Below, in pieces: positions 5,487-8,166 of a stretch of DNA of 8,166 nucleotides (the stretch's first letter is position 1; each line of letters opens with the position of its first letter). The notes beneath the pieces were generated by a model. It was not told the origin of the DNA. It worked only from the letters and a program-made list of their open reading frames with translations, and did not search any database. Where the stretch lies: positions 1 through 8,166 of the forward strand of contig CAMKZP010000147.1 of assembly GCA_946477805.1 (NCBI GenBank), in the 5' to 3' direction. Source of the DNA: an uncultured Enterobacter sp. (GTDB lineage: Bacteria > Pseudomonadota > Gammaproteobacteria > Enterobacterales > Enterobacteriaceae). The translations under genes were made by a program, and so were the position numbers.

Positions 5487-6149
5487 TCAGGAGGGCTCTT
5501 CGGCGCTTTTCTGGTACAGCCCGTGCGCGTGGATATACGCCAGCACCGACGCGGGAAGCAGTTCGTCACAGGGTAGACCCTGTTGGAGACGTTCGCGGAT
5601 CAGGGTTGCTGATATATCAAACCACGGCGTCTCTGCCAGATAAATTTTCCCGGCAGGCTGACCGTGCAGGTCTTCAACGTTGTCCGTGAGGCGATCTTCA
5701 AGCCACTGCTGATACTGCGCTTCGCGCATGGTGAGCGGATAGCCCGGACGCCGACAAACCAGAAGGTGGCTGTTATCCAGAATGGTTTCATACTGATGCC
5801 AACTGGGGAAGTTGAGCAGGGAATCCTGGCCGATGATAAAGGCCAGCGGTTTGTCCGGCCCCTGTTCGGCTCGCCACTCCTTAAGCGTTTGCGAAGTCCA
5901 GGACGGCGTATCCCGGCGCAGCTCCCGCTCATCAAGGGTGAAAAGCGGTTTATCCGCGATGGCCAGGGCGAGCATCTCTTTGCGCTGCTCGCTGGAGGCC
6001 TCAGGCTGAGGACGGTGGGGCGGGACGTTATTGGGCATGACGGTCACACGCCGCAGGCCAATCAGATTCGCCAGAATTTCAACGGGCTTCAGGTGGCCGT
6101 AATGTACCGGGTCGAATGTACCGCCATACAGTGCCTGTAAAGAGTGCAT
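5487..6149 (-). CDS. nadD: NadD, nicotinate-mononucleotide adenylyltransferase
   Basis: NadD transfers AMP from ATP to nicotinate mononucleotide, giving deamido-NAD, an essential step shared by de novo and salvage NAD synthesis in the cytoplasm. The product is a 220-residue Rossmann-like nucleotidyltransferase. GGTFDPVHYGH at 9-19 holds the HxGH ATP motif (His16, His19), and ISATLIR at 179-185 is the second (S/T)xxR-type motif; IPNN-like MPNNVPPHRP at 38-47 is also typical. I chose the ATG at 6149 because MHSLQALYGGTFDP aligns with E. coli MKSLQALFGGTFDP; an in-frame ATG at 6158 would add three residues (MDN) and overlap holA by 8 bases. The tail extends about seven residues (KSAEEPS region) past the usual GLYR end of E. 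coli NadD. It follows holA with a 1-base gap, and no phpB/cobC follows. Confidence 0.97.
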   Translation of the reverse strand: MHSLQALYGGTFDPVHYGHLKPVEILANLIGLRRVTVMPNNVPPHRPQPEASSEQRKEMLALAIADKPLFTLDERELRRDTPSWTSQTLKEWRAEQGPDKPLAFIIGQDSLLNFPSWHQYETILDNSHLLVCRRPGYPLTMREAQYQQWLEDRLTDNVEDLHGQPAGKIYLAETPWFDISATLIRERLQQGLPCDELLPASVLAYIHAHGLYQKSAEEPS

Positions 6150-6150
6150 A

Positions 6151-7182
6151 TTATCCATCGATAAAAACGTCTGCCAGCGCCTTATGGCAGAGCAGCAGAG
6201 AAAGACTTTCCAGCTCCGCCCAGATCGGCTGACCGTAATCGTGTTTGAGCGTCAGCTCGGCGTGCATCAGCAGCTGTACGGCCTGACGCAGCTGTTCATG
6301 ACTGAGGCGGTTGATCGCCTCGGTGGTCATGGCCCTGCGGTTTTGCCACACCCGATGTTTGTCGAACAGTGAACGCAGCGGCGTGCTGGCAGACTGGCGC
6401 TTGAGATTAATCAGCAGCAATAGCTCGCGCTGAAGCGTACGGAGCAGTATCACCGGTTCACTGCCCTCAAGACGCAGCTGCTGCAGGATATGCAGGGCAC
6501 GTTTGCTTTTGGCCGACAGCAGAGCATCGACCCAGTGGAACGGGGTGAAGTGCGCGGCATCATTTACCGCCTGCTCAACGCGCGGCAGCGTCAGCTTGCC
6601 GTCCGGCCACAGCAGAGACAAACGATCCAGCGCCTGCGCCAGCGCCAGCAAATTGCCTTCGTAGCAGTAGCACAACAGCTGATTCGCCGCGTCATCCAGC
6701 TGCAGGTTATGCTGTTTTGCGCGCGCTGCAACCCACTTTGGCAGATGCGCCTGTTCAGGCGTCTGGCAGGTGACCTGTACAGCGTTGGCTGTAAGCTGGG
6801 TAAACCACGCCGCGTTTTCCTGCGCTTTGGTGAGTTTGTTGCCACGGACAATCAGCAGGAGATCGTTGTGTAACAGACTGACCAGCGTGGCCAGCTGTTC
6901 GTTAATGGCCGCATTGGGGCCGTTTTCCGGCAGCAGGATCTGAATAGTCTGACGCGAAGCGAACAGGCTCATGGCCTGGCAGAGTGAAAACAGCGTATTC
7001 CAGTCGGTGCTGTTATCGATCTGAAACGTGTGGTGTTCATCAAAGCCCTGAGCCGCAGCCGCATGGCGGACGGCATCAAGACTTTCCTGCAGCAACAGCG
7101 GATCGTTACCGAGGAGCAGATACGCCGCGCGCAGCCCTTCACTGAGCTGCGCGCGGAGTTGTTCAGGATACAACCTGATCAT
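6151..7182 (-). CDS. holA: HolA, DNA polymerase III delta subunit (clamp loader)
   Basis: Delta is the wrench of the clamp-loader complex: it binds the beta sliding clamp and opens one interface so the ring can be loaded on primed DNA. The product is 343 residues, exactly the E. coli length, and collinear with it. The N-terminal part has the AAA+-like fold without a functional ATP site; MSLFASRQ places Leu73 and Phe74 where E. coli delta contacts beta. The middle region (CYCYEGNLLALAQALDRLSLL, about 166-187) and the helical C-terminal collar domain (about 210-343, with LRTLQRELLLLINLKRQ) are complete. Its ATG shares one base with the lptE stop (TGATG), a classical coupling arrangement, and its own stop lies 1 base before the nadD start. 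Confidence 0.98.
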   Translation of the reverse strand: MIRLYPEQLRAQLSEGLRAAYLLLGNDPLLLQESLDAVRHAAAAQGFDEHHTFQIDNSTDWNTLFSLCQAMSLFASRQTIQILLPENGPNAAINEQLATLVSLLHNDLLLIVRGNKLTKAQENAAWFTQLTANAVQVTCQTPEQAHLPKWVAARAKQHNLQLDDAANQLLCYCYEGNLLALAQALDRLSLLWPDGKLTLPRVEQAVNDAAHFTPFHWVDALLSAKSKRALHILQQLRLEGSEPVILLRTLQRELLLLINLKRQSASTPLRSLFDKHRVWQNRRAMTTEAINRLSHEQLRQAVQLLMHAELTLKHDYGQPIWAELESLSLLLCHKALADVFIDG

Positions 7183-7751
7183 CAGTTACCCATTGACGTT
7201 GACATGGTCGGCGCTGCGGCATCCGGCGCGTCGATGATGTCAGAGCCTTGCCTCGTCGATGCGGCAATGGCCGGCAGCTTACGGATCAGCTGTTCCGCTG
7301 CCTTGTCATACATTTCGTTGATGATAATCTGCTGCTCGGCATCTTTTGCCAGCGCCGTTTGCGGGTTATCAAAGAACGAGCGGTAGACTTTCGTATTGAT
7401 CGGGTAAATATCTTTGCCCGGAAGCAGTACGGCCGCATTCACCGTCAACACCATCTGGTATTCCGCCGTACGACCATCCTGGAAGATGGACGCGGTATCT
7501 TTCGCCAGCGCTGAGCTTAAGACACGGAATGACGGGATATCCTGACGCAGGGTGCCTTTTTCAATCAACTCAACGTCGTTCAGGCGAAGCTGGTTGCGAA
7601 TTGCCCGGCTGAGCGGACCATTCGGATCCGATGAGTCGAAGATCATCGTTTTCATCTGCGCAGGCACCGCCGTGCTGTTACGCAGGTGCCAGCCGCAGCC
7701 AGCGGTGACAAGCACCGCCAGAGATAAGAGTATTGTTGCCAGTTGTCGCAC
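7182..7751 (-). CDS. lptE: LptE, LPS-assembly outer-membrane lipoprotein
   Basis: LptE is the lipoprotein plug inside the LptD beta-barrel that inserts lipopolysaccharide into the outer leaflet of the outer membrane. The product is 189 residues, slightly shorter than E. coli LptE (193), with the difference in the variable C-terminal tail (after about residue 160). The signal peptide MRQLATILLSLAVLVTAGC ends at a lipobox (TAGC) with Cys19 as the lipidated residue, followed by GWHLR, the start of the mature domain. NGPLSRAIRNQLRLN, TAEYQMVLTVNA and YRSFFDNPQTALAKD are family-typical. The start is GTG (7751-7749) with a very strong GGGAGGAAA ribosome-binding site just upstream. It sits 14 bases after leuS and overlaps holA by one base. 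Confidence 0.97.
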   Translation of the reverse strand: MRQLATILLSLAVLVTAGCGWHLRNSTAVPAQMKTMIFDSSDPNGPLSRAIRNQLRLNDVELIEKGTLRQDIPSFRVLSSALAKDTASIFQDGRTAEYQMVLTVNAAVLLPGKDIYPINTKVYRSFFDNPQTALAKDAEQQIIINEMYDKAAEQLIRKLPAIAASTRQGSDIIDAPDAAAPTMSTSMGN

Positions 7752-7765
7752 GTTTCCTCCCGCGC

Positions 7766-8166
7766 TTAGCCAACGACCAGATTCAGCAGTTTACCCGGTA
7801 CGTAGATCACTTTACGCACGGTAACGCCATCAAGATATTTCGCGACCAGAGGTTCCTGACCTGCGCGCTCACGGACCTGTTCTTCCGTCGCATCAACCGC
7901 GACGGTGATTTTTCCGCGCACTTTACCGTTGACCTGCACGACGACCAGCGTGGTGTTTTCCACCATAGCGGATTCATCAGCCACCGGCCACGGCGCGTTG
8001 TCGATATCGCCTTCGCCTTTCAGCTCCTGCCACAGGGTGAAGCTGGCGTGCGGCGTGAACGGGTTCAGCATGCGAACAACAGCCAGCAGGGCTTCGCGCA
8101 TTAAGGCACGATCCTGCTCGCCCTCCTGCGGTGCTTTCGCCAGCTTGTTCATCAGTTCCATAATAG
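7766..8166 (-). CDS. leuS: Leucyl-tRNA synthetase, C-terminal fragment (window edge)
   Basis: The last 133 or so codons of a class I leucyl-tRNA synthetase are present; the frame stays open through 8166, where the window cuts it (full E. coli LeuS is 860 residues). The visible part begins in the helical anticodon-binding domain (IMELMNKLAKAP, ALLAVVRMLNPFTPHASFTLWQEL) and ends with the small C-terminal domain that contacts the tRNA elbow (VVVQVNGKVRGKITVAVDAT, KYLDGVTVRKVIYVPGKLLNLVVG). These segments match E. coli LeuS nearly throughout. The enzyme attaches leucine to tRNA-Leu in the cytoplasm; its catalytic HIGH and KMSKS motifs and editing domain lie outside the window. An ATG at 8161 is an internal methionine, not a start. 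The TAA at 7768-7766 is 14 bases before lptE. Confidence 0.97.
   Translation of the reverse strand, partial: IMELMNKLAKAPQEGEQDRALMREALLAVVRMLNPFTPHASFTLWQELKGEGDIDNAPWPVADESAMVENTTLVVVQVNGKVRGKITVAVDATEEQVRERAGQEPLVAKYLDGVTVRKVIYVPGKLLNLVVG

Noticed and set aside
5664..6140. 158-codon plus-strand ORF opposite nadD
   Set aside because: It is fully antisense to nadD and has no recognisable domain; its composition follows from the codon bias of the real gene.

Overview
The window is a core-chromosome segment of an enterobacterium. Every gene reads closely to its Escherichia coli counterpart in order, length and motifs. Protein-level differences (for example the DacA, RlpA and LptE sequences) point to Enterobacter or a close relative such as Lelliottia, Leclercia or Kluyvera. 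The genus is an inference; the family Enterobacteriaceae is much safer. All genes are on the minus strand, so transcription runs from high to low coordinates.

Layout in transcription order: leuS (3' part only, 7766-8166), lptE (7182-7751), holA (6151-7182), nadD (5487-6149), a 264-base gene-free gap (5223-5486), rsfS (4905-5222), rlmH (4434-4901), mrdA/PBP2 (2504-4405), mrdB/RodA (1389-2501), rlpA (263-1372), a 139-base intergenic gap, and the first 26 codons of dacA (44-123). The remaining bases, 1-43, are not genomic. They are an Illumina Nextera i7-side adapter with its index and the Tn5 mosaic end, left untrimmed at the end of an assembled contig.

The genes form two functional blocks. 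The upstream block, leuS-lptE-holA-nadD, is tightly packed (14-base gap, 1-base overlap, 1-base gap) and mixes tRNA charging, LPS export, replication clamp loading and NAD synthesis. The downstream block starts with two ribosome-associated genes (rsfS, rlmH) and continues into the cell-elongation genes mrdA and mrdB, which encode the PBP2 transpeptidase and RodA glycosyltransferase of the elongasome. Next come the peptidoglycan-binding lipoprotein RlpA and the carboxypeptidase PBP5 (dacA). In E. coli the gene phpB/cobC sits between nadD and rsfS; here that place holds a 264-base gap containing promoter-like sequences, a tandem 14-base repeat and a possible 31-codon small ORF.

No mobile element, CRISPR array, RNA gene or novel defence or biosynthetic system is visible. 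The most solid unusual observation is the retained sequencing adapter. The rest are modest observations about the nadD-rsfS gap, start codons and gene boundaries.
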